A DNA stretch of 64,000 nucleotides from Vanessa cardui. Taxonomy: Eukaryota > Arthropoda > Insecta > Lepidoptera > Nymphalidae. Shown one piece after another: positions 45,480-57,300 of the stretch (position 1 is its first letter; each line of letters begins with the position of its first letter). Where the stretch lies: NCBI RefSeq assembly GCF_905220365.1, contig NC_061126.1:4092001-4156000 (forward strand), read 5' to 3'. The notes below the pieces were generated by a model. That model worked only from the letters and a program-made list of their open reading frames with translations, was not told the origin of the DNA and did not search any database. The position numbers and the translations under genes are program-made.

Positions 45480-46090
45480 TGCCTGTGAAAAAAAAAACCG
45501 AAAGTAGGCTGTGACTTCAATAGTAACATCATTGTTATCTATCCTTAATGGCTTAATCTCTTGCCTTTACTGATTGTATCATAATATTAATTACGTGTCA
45601 CTATTTAAATAAATATGTTTTGAGAAACCTTTATATATTGTTTAATTGAATTTGTGATAATTTTCCAATAAATGGTCAAATAATTATCGCTATAAAAAAC
45701 AACCCCAATTTATGCTTAATCTCTGTATTTGTATCGTTTAAATATGTGGCGTAATAAACTTATCAAAAACACATGGTTTATGGATTCAATTCATGATCCT
45801 TCGATTTGAACGCTCTAGTTCTCTCTTTCCTATTATAAGTGCTCGTAGTGGGAATAGGTATTATTTTTAGTGATCCAGAAGAAATTAATCGGCCTAGTAC
45901 TTACTAACCACGGCATTTCTTAGATGTAACATCGAAAAAAAATGTTAAATCAATCACATCAGAATTAAGTGATATCAAAATCACCGATCTTTATTCATTT
46001 CCTATGCATAAATGATTTTTTTAAATTGATGGTTGATTCCTTTTTTTAATTTACCGATGCTACATTTAAATTGTGTCTTATTATGCTATA
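45480..46090. other. AT-rich intergenic stretch
   Basis: I see no gene and no clear repeat here. Confidence 0.5.
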
Positions 46091-46094
46091 TTAA

Positions 46095-46388
46095 CTTGGT
46101 GGTAAGGCTTTGTGCAAGCCCGTCTGGGTAGGTCCCACCGACTCATCAATTATTCTACCGCCAAATAACAGTACTCAATGTTGTTGTGTAACAGTACTCA
46201 GTGTTCCGGTTTAAAGGGTGAGTGAACCAGTGTAAGTACAGGCACAAGAAACATAACATCTTAGTTCCCAAGGTTGGTGGCACATTGACGATGTAAGGAT
46301 GTGTTTAGTTTTCTTACAGCTTCATTGTCTATGGGTGATGGTGACCACTTACCAACAGGATATGCTCGTCAGCCAACCTATTCCATAA
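46095..46388 (+). repeat. SINE type 2, full-length copy
   Basis: From ACTTGGTGGTAAGGCTTTG to CCAACCTATTCCATAAAAAA. It contains a small internal duplication of ACAGTACTCAGTGTT around 46159-46203. Confidence 0.75.
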
Positions 46389-46500
46389 AAAAATATATAT
46401 TAAATATTAATGATTAAAATACGATATATATTCGTAGAAATGTTGCCGTTGTTTATATAAAAACAACTAATATTTTTTACTAAAATGTTTTAGTGAGAGC

Positions 46501-46544
46501 ACGAATACAGTCTCCCTGATACTCAGTCCGAACAACTCCCTCGT
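46501..46544 (+). pseudogene. Exon 2 fragment of a subfamily C gene
   Basis: AATACAGTCTCCCTGATACT and CAGTCCGAACAACTCCCTCG match the propeptide part of exon 2 (N-P-D-T-V-P-V-I-L-S-P-N-S-P-L). The sequence loses similarity on both sides, and no cysteine core or exon 1 is nearby. It lies 0.4 kb from the 3' end of D11 in the opposite orientation. Confidence 0.7.
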
Positions 46545-46917
46545 GTTCAGTCTGTATGTATATTAATATCACAGATCGTATCGTTTGAAAAACTAAAAAG
46601 TCTGCTAAGTTTGTACATTTACCCTTTTACAATAACATTTAATAAAAAAAATTAATATCATGCTACCGAAAAATCGTCTCGAATATCCTCTTACTGAATG
46701 TAGGGGCTATTTGAAATTTGTTCGTTTTCATTATGTATAATATGTTTTTGTTTTGATTCGTTCTTCTAACATTAAAGGTCATAAAAAGGAAATATTTATT
46801 GAAGCTAAAAAATGTTTTATTATATCACAGTTACATACATTATTAAAATAAATTTAAAATACATTTTTATAATTAAACACTTTCACACGATTTTTATTAA
46901 ATTATATGGTAGAGAGC

Positions 46918-47289
46918 TCAAAAGTTCGAGCACACACAGACTCTGTTGGCGTTGCAGCGCCCGTATCTGTAGTTCAGCGCCCAGCACACGCGCTGGCACA
47001 TGGCGGCCGTGCAGACCAGGTTGCTGCGGTCGCCTCTCGTTAGCTGGCTGGCAGACTCAGTCAGTATCTTTGGGATTGTGTCGGGATTCAGAATGTACAG
47101 CACATCTAATAAAAAACATTCAAAATGAATATTTTTTATACGCTATAAGCATATTTCATTCGAGTAAAATAAATTTGTAATATGAAACTTACCAGGTCGA
47201 TTATATTCTACTTCTTCGGATGAAACAGCTTGCGTTACAAGCAGAACTACGAACAGGGTGGCGAACATTGAAACGATTTTAATAGCCAT
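46918..47289 (-). CDS. D11: six-cysteine peptide precursor (subfamily B)
   Basis: Exons 47289-47193 (97 nt) and 47105-46918 (188 nt, TGA stop, unlike the others) flank an 87-nt intron and give 94 residues. Leader MAIKIVSMFATLFVVLLVTQ, then EEVEYNRPD, propeptide VLYILNPDTIPKILTESASQ, RGDR and the peptide SNLVC...CSNF at residues 60-94. One base in the core differs from subfamily C and is synonymous or nearly so. It is the inverted partner of D5. Confidence 0.9.
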
Positions 47290-47344
47290 AGTAACGTGTT
47301 GCTTGGGATGTGCCTTCAACTGTTATTTAGAACTGTCTACTGCT

Positions 47345-47372
47345 GTATTTATATCGAAGCAAATCAAGATAA
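47345..47372 (-). promoter_or_regulatory. D11 core promoter
   Basis: On the minus strand TTATCTTGATTTGCTTCGA precedes TATAAATAC (47353-47345), 64 bp before the ATG. No kappaB-like site was seen close by. Confidence 0.65.
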
Positions 47373-47888
47373 TTTCGTTAGTAGATTATTAAGCTTAATA
47401 AGGTTGTAGATAACAGTTATTGTCTGATACAAACAATGTTTCTGATTGTATTAGTCTGATTATTCAAAAGAGATTAAGATTTGTATATTAAGAAACGTTC
47501 GTGTTGTTAAATCAAGATATTTTTTTAATAAGAATATTTAACGTAATGAACCAAACACTCTAACAATCAGTAATTCGTAACATTTTTACTTGGGCCATAT
47601 GCCAGCCAGCCTGCTTGGTTGGGTACTTTCCACTCACGTTATATTCTACACTCAATAACAATCCACTATTCATGATTCGTAATGAGTTGTAAATTTCTTT
47701 AATAATTAATATTAAAACATTTATTTTAAAAAATCTACCATAGATTATATGCCACCTTAATAACAAAAAATATAATTAAATCAAAATTAAACGAAAAATG
47801 TACCTTATATATTATATGTATACCTAATTTAGTAATTATATTGATCTTGTCACTAAAGATAACGTTGTCGATTTTGTTCTAATTCACC

Positions 47889-47898
47889 GGGGAATTTG
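47889..47898 (+). promoter_or_regulatory. Displaced kappaB-like site of D12
   Basis: GGGGAATTTG lies in the conserved block ATTCACCGGGGAATTTGTAG that elsewhere in subfamily C stands about 60 bp upstream of the TATA box. Here the hAT-like insertion separates it from the D12 TATA box by about 2.5 kb. Confidence 0.65.
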
Positions 47899-48324
47899 TA
47901 GTATCGATGATAATCATGGCCGTAGGCAGGCGGGGGTTTTGGGGGTTCAAACCCCCCCCGAAATGTTTTCACTAACCGTTATCATTTTATCAAAAAAATA
48001 TTTTGCGCTAATTAAACAAACAAAACGTAAGTATTTATTGGTTTCTTCAGCAAATTAAGCCATTTGGTCTTGATACGACACTAAATCTAAACGCGAGGCA
48101 ATAATAATCATACCGTTATTCACATTTCATTAAAATACTATTTTTTGATATCATAATGTCATGTTAGTAATTTTAGATACTAAAGAGGATAAACCTTTTA
48201 CAGAGTACCATTACATTTTGAAATGTGTAACACAGATTGTAAAATTACTGATACATTCTATATATATTTTATTGGAATATCAATACTATATAATTAAAAA
48301 ACTGATAGTCGCTGCCTTTTAAAG

Positions 48325-50195
48325 CTGCCGAACTTCTGGAAGACTACTTTGGTGCGTCCTATTCCTAAAAAGAGCAACCGCCCAGACCCGTCCAATTATA
48401 GGCCAATAGCCATCACCTCCTTGTTTCGTTTCCGTCGGGGTCGTTCAGCCGTTGATCTTCTAGATTACCTTAGTCATAGTTGGGCGGAAGCAGTTGAGAG
48501 CAAGGAGGAGGCATTGGCGGCCAGTCTGGCGACATAGCGAAGGACCTTCGATAGCGTATGGCACAAAGCGCTTCTTTCGAAGATCCCTTCCTTCGCGCTT
48601 CCCGGGAAATTATGCAATTGTATCACCAGCTTGTTGGCAGATCGGAACATTAAAGTCGTTATATATGGTGCCTGCTCTGATTTAAAATTCGTTAATGCTG
48701 GTGTTGCACAAGGCTGCGTTCTTTCAGCCACTCTGTTTCTTCTGCATATTAATGACTTGTTGCAAGTCTGTAACATTCACTGATATGCAGACTGTAAACA
48801 CCTCATACACCGGCCGGGCTAATGTTTTTCGGGAAAACGTTGGAGAAAACCGGAACAAACTTGTGTCTGAAATCGAGTCTTCATTAAACAAAGTCTCGAA
48901 CTGGGGCCAGGCTAAACTTAGTCCATATATGATTACTATTTTGCTATTAAAATATTTGATGGCTCGGAAGTACTCTCCCTTAGTAGTCCTTTAGGCTCAC
49001 TTAGTAGCTTCCGACACCCCGACTAAAATTAGTCCACTTCAACCCCAAAAAGAGGTAAGTTTGCGCGTTAGCCGCTAAAAAAATTACCATTTCTCGTATC
49101 TCCACGATTTCAGAAGATCCAATAGCCCCTACAGCTAGTATCGGAATACTTGGCGTGGATATTACGAGCCTCGTTCAGTTCCGTGGTCAATTGGAACGCA
49201 AAGCCAAATTGGCATCGAAAAAGCTCGGTGTGCCTAAAACTTAACAAGGCGCAAATTGAACCCCACATGGAATATTGCTCACACCTCTGGGCGAGTGCTC
49301 TCCAGTACCAGCTCCTTCCATTTGTCCGTATCCAACGCAGAGCGCCAAGGAGTGCCTCTGGGTTCTCCACGCGGCACACTCACTCAGGGTGTGGTGCGCC
49401 AGTCGACACGGCGCAGGAGGGTGACACCTCACGCCGCGCTATTTCGTGCAGGTATTTACCGAAGCATCCGTGCCCGGTAAGTACCTGCGTCATCCCCACT
49501 CAAGTGGGACGGATCGCCTCCACTGTCGCTAGGCCCGCCGTGGGTGACCCCAGGTACTCCTGCCATCTGTCGATCAGGGCTTGCTGGGCTAGAGCCCTGA
49601 TCCGCCCGACCTCCGCCGACCCTGGACGGTCGCCGCGGTTCTTCGCCTCGACCCGGAACCGGTACACCTCCGCGAACACCTCCACCTGGAGCTCCCTGGG
49701 CGGATCACCCGCGAGAAGTGTCGCCGCAGTCCACGATACCGTACGGTACCCTCTGACGCCTCTCACCGCTATGACCCTCTGCAGCTTCCGCAGTAGGGCC
49801 CGATTGTCAGCGGTGAGGGCGTCGACCCAGATCGGGACACCGTACAGCGCCATCGATCTCACTACGCCGGAGTACATACGCCGGTATAGCGATCCCGGCC
49901 CCCCACATTCGGAAGGAGGCAGCCGAGAGCCTCGGGCCGAGATGCACAAAATGCTGCCCGAAGCTACATCGACCGTCCAGGATGAGGCCCGGATACTTCA
50001 TTACACAACCACTCTGTTGAACCAGCTTTCGCCGACGCTTTTTCCGAACCGACACGACTTCGGAACTTTAAAAAAAAGAGCGTACTCCTTCCTTAAAGGC
50101 CGGTAACGCAACTGCAAGCCCCGCAGATGTCCATGGGCGGTGGTAACCATTTTCCATCAAGTGAGCCTCGTGCTCGTTTGCCCCCTATAACATAA
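48325..50195 (+). mobile_element. Jockey-like LINE copy, deleted and nested in the hAT-like element
   Basis: It matches 11800-13270 of the first LINE: LPNFWKTTLVRPIPKKSN-like start, RFRRGRSAVDLLDYLSHSWA (with a deletion before it), a decayed reverse transcriptase core, HMEYCSHLWASA-like coding and the 3' end GTGAGCCTCGTGCTCG. Frames are broken many times. A ~96-bp insert with 13-bp flanks resembling CTAAAATTAGTCCA sits at about 48925-49020. Confidence 0.75.
49344..50001 (-). mobile_element. R1-clade LINE fragment inside the Jockey-like LINE
   Basis: The minus-strand frame 49949-49500 reads MYSGVVRSMALYGVPIWVDA, DNRALLRKLQRVIAVRGVRG, YRTVSWTAATLLAGDPP and TAGLATVEAIRP, the thumb and C-terminal part of an R1 ORF2. 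It continues toward a degenerate TLSECAAW zinc-knuckle segment at about 49400. About 250 bases of the host LINE are missing at the junction, so insertion was accompanied by a deletion. Confidence 0.78.
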
Positions 50196-50376
50196 AATAA
50201 GTCGTCGTTTGTCTTTTAAATAAATGTTAAATAAATTTTAAAATAAAATTATAATATGTTTATGCTTATTTTACTGTTGCCGTCTGTTGCTTTTATCCGT
50301 GAGCAAAAACCCCCCCCGAAATGAAATCCTGGCTACGGCCCTGATGATAATAATAACAACAAACCTAGATTTTGTT

Positions 50377-50404
50377 TTATCTTGATCGTAATTCATATAA
50401 ATAC
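50377..50404 (+). promoter_or_regulatory. D12 core promoter
   Basis: TTATCTTGATCG at 50377-50388 and TATAAATAC at 50396-50404. The TATA-to-ATG distance is 76 bp, 15 bp more than in its subfamily, because the leader has a small insertion. Only about 33 bp of ancestral promoter remain between the hAT-like element and TTATCT. Confidence 0.7.
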
Positions 50405-50471
50405 AAGAAGGAACTTTTACTTTCATATAAATCAACACACACAGTTGACAAACTTACCCGAAAAAGTCATC

Positions 50472-50883
50472 ATGAATAACAAAACTTCCCTTTTCGTGGT
50501 CGCCCTCTTGGCAGCTCTACTGGTAGCACAAATTGTGTCATGTGAAGAAAACGAACGACCCGGTAACTAACATATTTATCATCATTTTCTTATTTGTATT
50601 AATATGTGTCAATAAAATTATAATTTTATATTTTATAGAATCTAATTAATGTATATATTAATTTTAAAAACTAAAAACAAACGCTTTTGTCGTTACAGAT
50701 GTTCTGTTTATTAAGAACCCGGATACTTTCCCGGTGATACTAAGTCCGAACAGTCCCTTGCTGGAGGCGCCGCGTAGCAACCTGGTCTGCACGGCCGCCA
50801 TGTGTCAGCGCGTGTGCTGGGCGCTCAACTACAGATACGGGCGCTGCAACGCCAACAGAGTCTGTGTGTGCTCGAACTTTTAA
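50472..50883 (+). CDS. D12: six-cysteine peptide precursor (subfamily C, type b)
   Basis: Exons 50472-50562 and 50699-50883 (TAA) flank a 136-nt intron and give 91 residues. Leader MNNKTSLFVVALLAALLVAQ, then EENERPD, propeptide VLFIKNPDTFPVILSPNSPL (Lys replaces Gln, as in D13), EAPR and the peptide SNLVC...CSNF. AATAAA is at 50955-50960. The frame is intact despite the transposon in the promoter, so either the core promoter suffices, loss is recent, or the element supplies new signals. Confidence 0.9.
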
Positions 50884-51337
50884 ATAAGCCAAATGTAGAC
50901 GAATAATGTTGATATTTTAAGCACTATCTTAGTATGTAATTTTTTGTTAAGATTAATAAAATAATTATAAGAATAAAATGCTTTTTTTTATCCAAACCGT
51001 TTGAATGGAGGGGGATGTTTTACATTTAATAATAATTTGATCAAATAGCGAGCTATAGACAATTTAAATTTTTTAAATAATATTTTACTAATTATATGTG
51101 ACGAAGAGTTCACGATCATTAAATTCGTTACTTTTGAATTTAAGAGTTTTGGATTAACAAACTGATTTATACGAAAGCGTTCCTCCCGGCCACGTGAAAT
51201 ATTTTGCAAAAATAGCCATACATTTATGGATTTAAACACTCCTAAGGAAGCGGTTTTTAATTTTATTTATATTAAAAAAAAGAAGCAAATAGAATAAACT
51301 TACTATATGTAATAAAATAACCGAACCTAAAGAAACC

Positions 51338-51396
51338 ATTATAAATTACAGAGCTTTATTTTTCGTGGTAGGCAACCTGACAGCGCTACTGGTCTA
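51338..51396 (+). pseudogene. Exon 1 remnant of a subfamily C gene
   Basis: TTTTTCGTGGTAGGCAACC and AGCGCTACTGGTCT match the leader region of exon 1 (S-L-F-V-V-A-L-L-x-A-L-L-V), but the ATG is lost and TAA follows the match. It directly abuts an inverted copy of tail segment T (51401-51540), so it probably marks the scar of a rearranged gene unit. Confidence 0.65.
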
Positions 51397-51400
51397 AAAA

Positions 51401-51700
51401 ATCTTTTCGGTGAGCTCAACCGAAGAGTTGTTACTGAGTTGGAGCTGTTAGAGCTGTTGCGCTACTGTTTTGTTGAAGAAGTGCTGCTTGTCCAGTAGCC
51501 TATTGTTGCTGTTGCCAATTTGCACTGCTTTTATTCTTAGTCAAAGTCAAAGTCAAAAACCTTTATTCAAAATAGAAGTGTTTACACTTTCTTATTGATT
51601 GTCGATAATCTACCACCGGTTCGGAATATAACACCTCAGACCTCAGAAGAACCGGCGAAAGAAACTCAGCGGGATATTTTTTTTTTTTTATAATGTCAAT
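51401..51700 (-). repeat. Inverted tail segment T and SINE-like piece
   Basis: 51401-51540 is the inverse of 44145-44290 (GTTGTTACTGAGTTGGAGC, CTTGTCCAGTAGCC). 51541-51690 is a retroposon piece with AAAAACCTTTATTCAAAATAG and CTACCACCGGTTCGG. Confidence 0.6.
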
Positions 51701-51849
51701 TTATAATTTACAATAATAAACATATTCCTGTTATTTGAAACAGCCTGGAGGCGATCATCTCATTCCCAAGGTGTGCAGTCAACTAGAAAGTCATTAGTGC
51801 TGTAATATCCTTTAGCACACGAACGCTCTTTAAGGGGACTACAGGAGCT

Positions 51850-52030
51850 AATTGCCCTTGAGAATCACGCGCACACACTTACACTAACGACAAAAACGGC
51901 ATGCCCCCCCGCGCACTACGCTTAGCGAGGCGGCGACGTTACGCCTGAATATTCCAATAGATGGCGCCGAACCGCCGCGCGCCGCGCCGAGCGAAAGCGA
52001 AGCGAAGTCAATTCTATCAATTCTATCAAT
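51850..52030. other. GC-rich patch, unassigned
   Basis: A GC-rich block with ATGCCCCCCCGCGCACTACG and CCGCCGCGCGCCGCGCCGAG stands out in AT-rich surroundings. No frame, RNA gene or known repeat was recognised. The sequence from here to 53115 is otherwise AT-rich and featureless apart from a SINE remnant. Confidence 0.4.
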
Positions 52031-52822
52031 CATAGATTTCATAAAAATAGACAGGACAACAGAATTATTTTAATTTCTTTGTGTCATTTAAAAAATTATG
52101 ATAAAATTAAACTGAATTAACTAAACTTAAATTATTATTATTTTTTGTACAAAAAATAGTTAATTTAAACTTTTTTTTCTTTCATTTTTATTGTATCAAT
52201 TCAATTAGTTGTAATACTAAATATTAAATCGTACCTATTTTTAAATTTTGTAAGTTTGTTAAGCGATTTATTAAATAAAATTGGAACTGTTCGTAATTTG
52301 TACACTGACAAAAAGCGTAGAGTTTGTTCGTTTTACTAATATCGGTACACAAAGAAAAAAAATTAAGTTAAAAAAGTCAGCATCAAAAAGTTACTATAAA
52401 AATAATATCGTCAAGTCGGTTTAGTAGAATTATTGGTTAACTCGGTCAATCACAGTGGGTTTAGTCATAAATCTCATAAAAATAGTTTGGATATTAGAAT
52501 TATTTGTATTGTTTTTGACTGATATTTGAAATAAAACTGATTCAATTAAATTCAAATATTTTTATTTATTTTTGGTTTAACAAAAAAACAAATAAATTTC
52601 TTTTCAATTTTTTTATTAAAATATTTTTTTTAATTATTCGTTCGTCGTCGTTCGTTATTAAAATATCTTGGATACTTGCAATCAATATTTCACCCACTTT
52701 CACTGAAGCTACGAGCTAAAATTTTTCAATTGGTACTATTTCCAATCTTTAAAAAATATTGAATTACGTATATGACACTTCTAAATATTTTAGTTCTTTG
52801 GTTCACAACAATTACATATTTC

Positions 52823-52910
52823 AAGATGGCCCAGTGGGTAGAACGCGCGCATCTTATTGCGGGTTCAAACCCAGGCAAGCACCACTAAATATTCATGTGA
52901 TGTGCTAATT
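52823..52910 (+). repeat. Metulj-like SINE head, truncated
   Basis: AAGATGGCCCAGTGGGTAG followed by GCGGGTTCAAACCCAGGC, with a small deletion between A and B boxes; the body is lost after ATTCATGTGATG. Confidence 0.65.
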
Positions 52911-53109
52911 TGTATTTATTTATTTTTTTTATTATTAATATATGTATATATAAATTAAATTTCATCCATACATAACTATATTTCCTATTATAAACAAAAT
53001 TGATAAAATTAAACTCTAACGTAATAGAAATAGCTTCCGTGTTATTTTTTTTCGATTTTTTTAATTCTGAAAAAATAAATGCATAGTTGTTAGCAATTAA
53101 ATTTTAATA

Positions 53110-53115
<6 letters not shown>

Positions 53116-53182
<67 letters not shown>
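53116..53182. repeat. (TA)n microsatellite
   Basis: About 33 uninterrupted TA units. Confidence 0.9.
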
Positions 53183-53186
<4 letters not shown>

Positions 53187-53219
53187 TAAATATAGTCCTT
53201 TAAAAATAATAAAATTTTA

Positions 53220-53251
53220 GTTCAGAGTGCGGGGATCGAACCCGCACATTC
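53220..53251 (-). other. tRNA T-arm-like hairpin
   Basis: On the minus strand GTGCGGGTTCGATCCCCGCAC forms a T-arm-like stem around TTCGAT. No acceptor stem or anticodon arm is visible next to it, so it is probably the B-box region of a SINE or a tRNA fragment rather than a tRNA gene. Confidence 0.45.
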
Positions 53252-53382
53252 TTCTTGGACTTGCTTGCATTGACCAAATACTCCATGGTGATTGTAAGAA
53301 ATCTGTCGAAAAATCTGATTTTATGCGAACTAATTGCATTGTTTTTAATAAATGTTTCCAATAATCATTATTTATAAAATAT

Positions 53383-53742
53383 AACGGCACATTGCCGTTA
53401 TCATTATTTTTGGTTCCCATATGTAGCTGCCGAGCGATCGTGGGTTGTCGGGCGAAGAGAATTAAAGTCACGTGAGATTGTTTTACAATATCCAATTATT
53501 ATTAAAACGAAATATTATTAGTAATACAGTCAACTGAAATAATGACGCTCCACCAGGCACGTTTTGTTTCTGCGAGATGCAAATGGATTGTTTTTCGTTT
53601 GACTTCGCTAACAAAAGAGACTGAAGTTGCGTCAGAGCGAAGAGACGTCAAAACCGCCATAATTTAAAAAAAAAGGTTGCTATCCGATGTTATTATCGCT
53701 TTTGACGTTTCTTGACGCTCTTAAAATACAGTGGCGCCGTCA
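53383..53742 (-). repeat. 3' LTR of the gypsy-type element
   Basis: Identical to the right LTR apart from a 4-bp shorter stretch near 53698. Sequence outside it (53217-53382) continues an open frame by chance. Confidence 0.8.
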
Positions 53743-54341
53743 CGGCCGGACTGACATTCGCACGTCCTCGTGCGACAGCTCAAATCTCGGGTGATCTGTA
53801 AAAACAAAGTACATCTGTAGTGCACGACTAGGCATGCTCGCCCATCCCTGACATGCTACCAATTTATATCACATCATTAAAGAGATCTGGGCTTTCTTCC
53901 CCCACATTAACTGCCAACTCACTGGGCGGACAAATGACCTCAGGCGCCCCTTCGACCAGCTCACCAAGTCACATGACATGATAGACCGGACAACCGTCAA
54001 AGTCCCTTCCACCAGTCGCAAAAACCACACACAGCTGCTGCAATCAACTGATTCGAAACGTCGACCCACATAGGCCAGTTCCAGACCAATTTCTTGCCAC
54101 TCAGCTCACGCACAACAAGTCATAGTTTGAACCTAGGCATCGACCCGGCTTAGGCCAGCCCAGTAGATCAACTACATCACACACCACATAGGAAAATATA
54201 GTCTGGTCATGGGCATCGACCCGATTTAGGCCAGCCCAGTTAACCAACTACATCCTACCTATTGTCCAACTAATATCGTACCTATGCTCTAGATAAAAGT
54301 GGGCACATGAACAGGATTTACACGTAATAACTCACCAATAA

Positions 54342-57300
54342 CTATTCTTCATATTCAGAGGCTGAGAGGGTGTTAGAGCTGGCGGTCAAAGTGTGTGAAC
54401 TAGATATTGACACTGTATCACTATCATCATCAGGTGTTGCCATTCCATTCTCATGACTATGGACTGCCGCCGTCTCGGCCTCCTCTTCATTATTAATTAA
54501 GGAAGTAGCTACTTCAAGCAACCCACCATAGCCCTGGGGTACTGCACGTAAGTTTTCATGGGCGTATTTATAGGTTCGGTTAGATCCATTAATGTCTCGT
54601 AGCTCATACCTATCGTGGTCTAATATCCGGATTATAGTAAAAGGACCTTTGAACTTACGCTGTAATTTGGTTTGATTACGCTCACTACTTTTTATAAAGA
54701 CAAAATCACCTACACTAAATGGTCTTACTTTTGCTTTACCCCGGTTAAAGCGTATTTCGTCCAATGAAACCGTTTTTTTGATATTTTCGGAAGCATTATG
54801 CCGAATAGTTTCTAAATCTAAGCGAGGCTCAGGTTCCGCGTGCATGGATAAAGTTGATATCCCTAATGACTGTGCTCGTATGCCGAACATAAGTTCTGTG
54901 GGTGAGTATCCCGTTACTCTGGATCTGGTGCTATTCAAAGCCAGCTGAACTTCGGGAAGTTCGTCTTGCCAGGTTTTATTTGGGTCGTTTTCTACAATTG
55001 TGAGCAGGCACTTTAAGGTGCGCATTATCCGCTCGACTTGGCCATTGGCTCTACTTGAGCCGGTGGCAATAAGATGAAGCTCTATACCATGATCACTACA
55101 AAATCGTTTAAAATCGGCACTAATATAGCACCTGCCTTGATCTGCTATAATGCGTTTTGGGGCACCGAATAGGCAAACAGCTTTTTTGAGACATTGAATT
55201 GCGCTTGCAGCGTCGAGCGAAGGTGTGTATTGTAATAGGACATATTTGGTGAAAGCATCGATAATTACGGACGCATATTCTTTCCTATCACTCTTACCAC
55301 TTAGTTTGCCTGTGATGTCTATATGTATGGTATGCCAAGGCGTGGACACTTTTGGTATTGGATGAAGTCGAACTTGCTGTGCTCCTGAACATCCCTTTGA
55401 AGCTTTGCATACTATGCATGAGTCCACAAATTTACGCACCTGCTTGGACATTTGTGGGAACCAATACTGCTCGTATATTTTGTTAAGTGTCTTATCTGCT
55501 CCAAGGTGCTTTATTTCTGAATGCACATGATTTATAAGTGTCCATGTTAGGGATCTAGGAACAATGGGTAACCAAGAGCTGGTTCTATTGCGTTCAATTT
55601 TCCTGTACAATATACCATTTCGCACGTCATACGTGTGTGCAATGGCTTCTGGCAACTCATTGTTTCTATGTTTGCTGATAAGGTCACATATTTCGCTATC
55701 ACGTTTTTGCTCTACGGCCAGCCAACCTTGATGTAGCTCTATAAAGTGAACTTCTTTATTCCTTTTCCTTGAGTCTCTTGGATCATTTAGTCCTTGCATA
55801 CTAGGTATAGGCTCCACAATAGGATTTCTAGATAAATAGTCCGCGTGACTCATGCTAATGCCCTGTTTATGGACTATATCGAAATCGTACGCTTGTAAGA
55901 AAGCCCACCATCTGTGGACTCGTGGAGTTAAATCGGTTTTTGATTTGGAAGCTTTTAAGGAGTTACAGTCTGTGAAAACCGTAAAATGCTGACCATACAA
56001 GTAATGCCGGAAATTTTCGACTGCGCGAACGACCGCCAGTGTTTCCAACTCGTATGAGTGATATCTCGATTCCGCATCAGACGTTCGACGGCTAAAATAA
56101 GATACCACGTGAGGAGCGTTATTTTTTCTCTGAATTAATATAGCTCCGTAGCCTTCAGAGCCCGCGTCAGTGTGAAGTTCAATGGAGGAATCTGGGTCAA
56201 ATATTGTTAACACCGGTTCTGAAGTTAGTATGTCGATGATCTTTTTGTGAATGGCATTATGAGCGTCTGTCCATTTGATAGGGCCTTTCAGTTTCGTCAA
56301 GGGATAGAGGGGTCCTACTAATCGAGTGAATTTTGGTATGAATCGTCTGAAATAAGAAGCGAGGCCTAAAAATTGCCTTACATGTGTAGCTGTTTTTGGG
56401 GTGGGAGCGTCAATCAAAGCCTGTATCTTTCTAGGGTTTGGTGTTACTTCTCCTGCTCTTATGACAAAACCAAGGTAGTCTATCTCCCTTTTCATGAATT
56501 TACACTTTTTGAAATTCAACGAGAAACCTGCTTCAGAAAGTGCTTTCAAAGTTAGTTCTAAGCGCTCTAGTCCTGTAGCGATGTTATTGGAATAGATCAT
56601 GACGTCATCCATGTAAGCCATCGTTACTTTGTCTTTTAGAGGCCCAAGAGCTGAGTTAATGCAACGCTGATATACTGAAGCCGCATTTCGTAGACCAAAG
56701 GGCATTGCCAAATATTCGAATTGACCATCCGGTGTCACAAATGCCGTTTTCGCTACACTATCGGGATCAACCGGTATTTGGTGGTAGCCTGACGCCATAT
56801 CTAATGACGAAAAATAATGCGCGCCATGGAGACGGTCAATTTGTTCGTCAATACGAGGCAGCGGATAATGCTCGGGACGTGTGTTGGCATTGAGTTCCCT
56901 ATAGTCTACGCACATCCTATCAGTGTTGTCGTGCTTTTTAACCAACAAAATGGGGCTTGCAAATGGAGAACTACTTTCCCGAATAACGTTCGCTTTTAAT
57001 AGAGACTCTATTTTCTCGTTGACTATTTCTTTTTCCGCGGGAGCTAACCTATAAGGATGCCTTTGAACCGTCTTGTTTGGATCAATAGGATCTATCCGTA
57101 GAACACCAGTCGTGACTCGTCGCGTTGGTATATCGTCGATGAAGAACTCACTGTATTTCTCTAAAATTCTAATTAAAGCCAATTTGTCATCGTCTTGTAA
57201 ATCTGTATCAATATTCGCGAAATCAAAACCGCTAGACTTGTCAACTAAGTTGACTTCTTTATGCTGAGAAAAGGTAATGCGATCGTTGTCGATATGCACG

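Larger units (their letters stand above)
47915..50343. mobile_element. hAT-like element with nested LINEs, inserted in the D12 promoter
   Basis: The ends are inverted: CATGGCCGTAGGCAGG at the left and, read inward from the right, CAGGGCCGTAGCCAGG; both are followed by a run of G or C and CCCCCCCGAAATG. An 8-bp duplication ATGATAAT flanks the element (47907-47914 and 50344-50351). The paralogous D13 promoter carries the uninterrupted site (GATGATAATAACAACAAACC on the minus strand). The element has no transposase; most of its interior is a Jockey-like LINE (48325-50195). Confidence 0.82.

Noticed and set aside
53217..53495. A second gag gene sharing its N-terminus with the polyprotein.
   Set aside because: The shared part is the LTR; the rest is chance reading into the flank.
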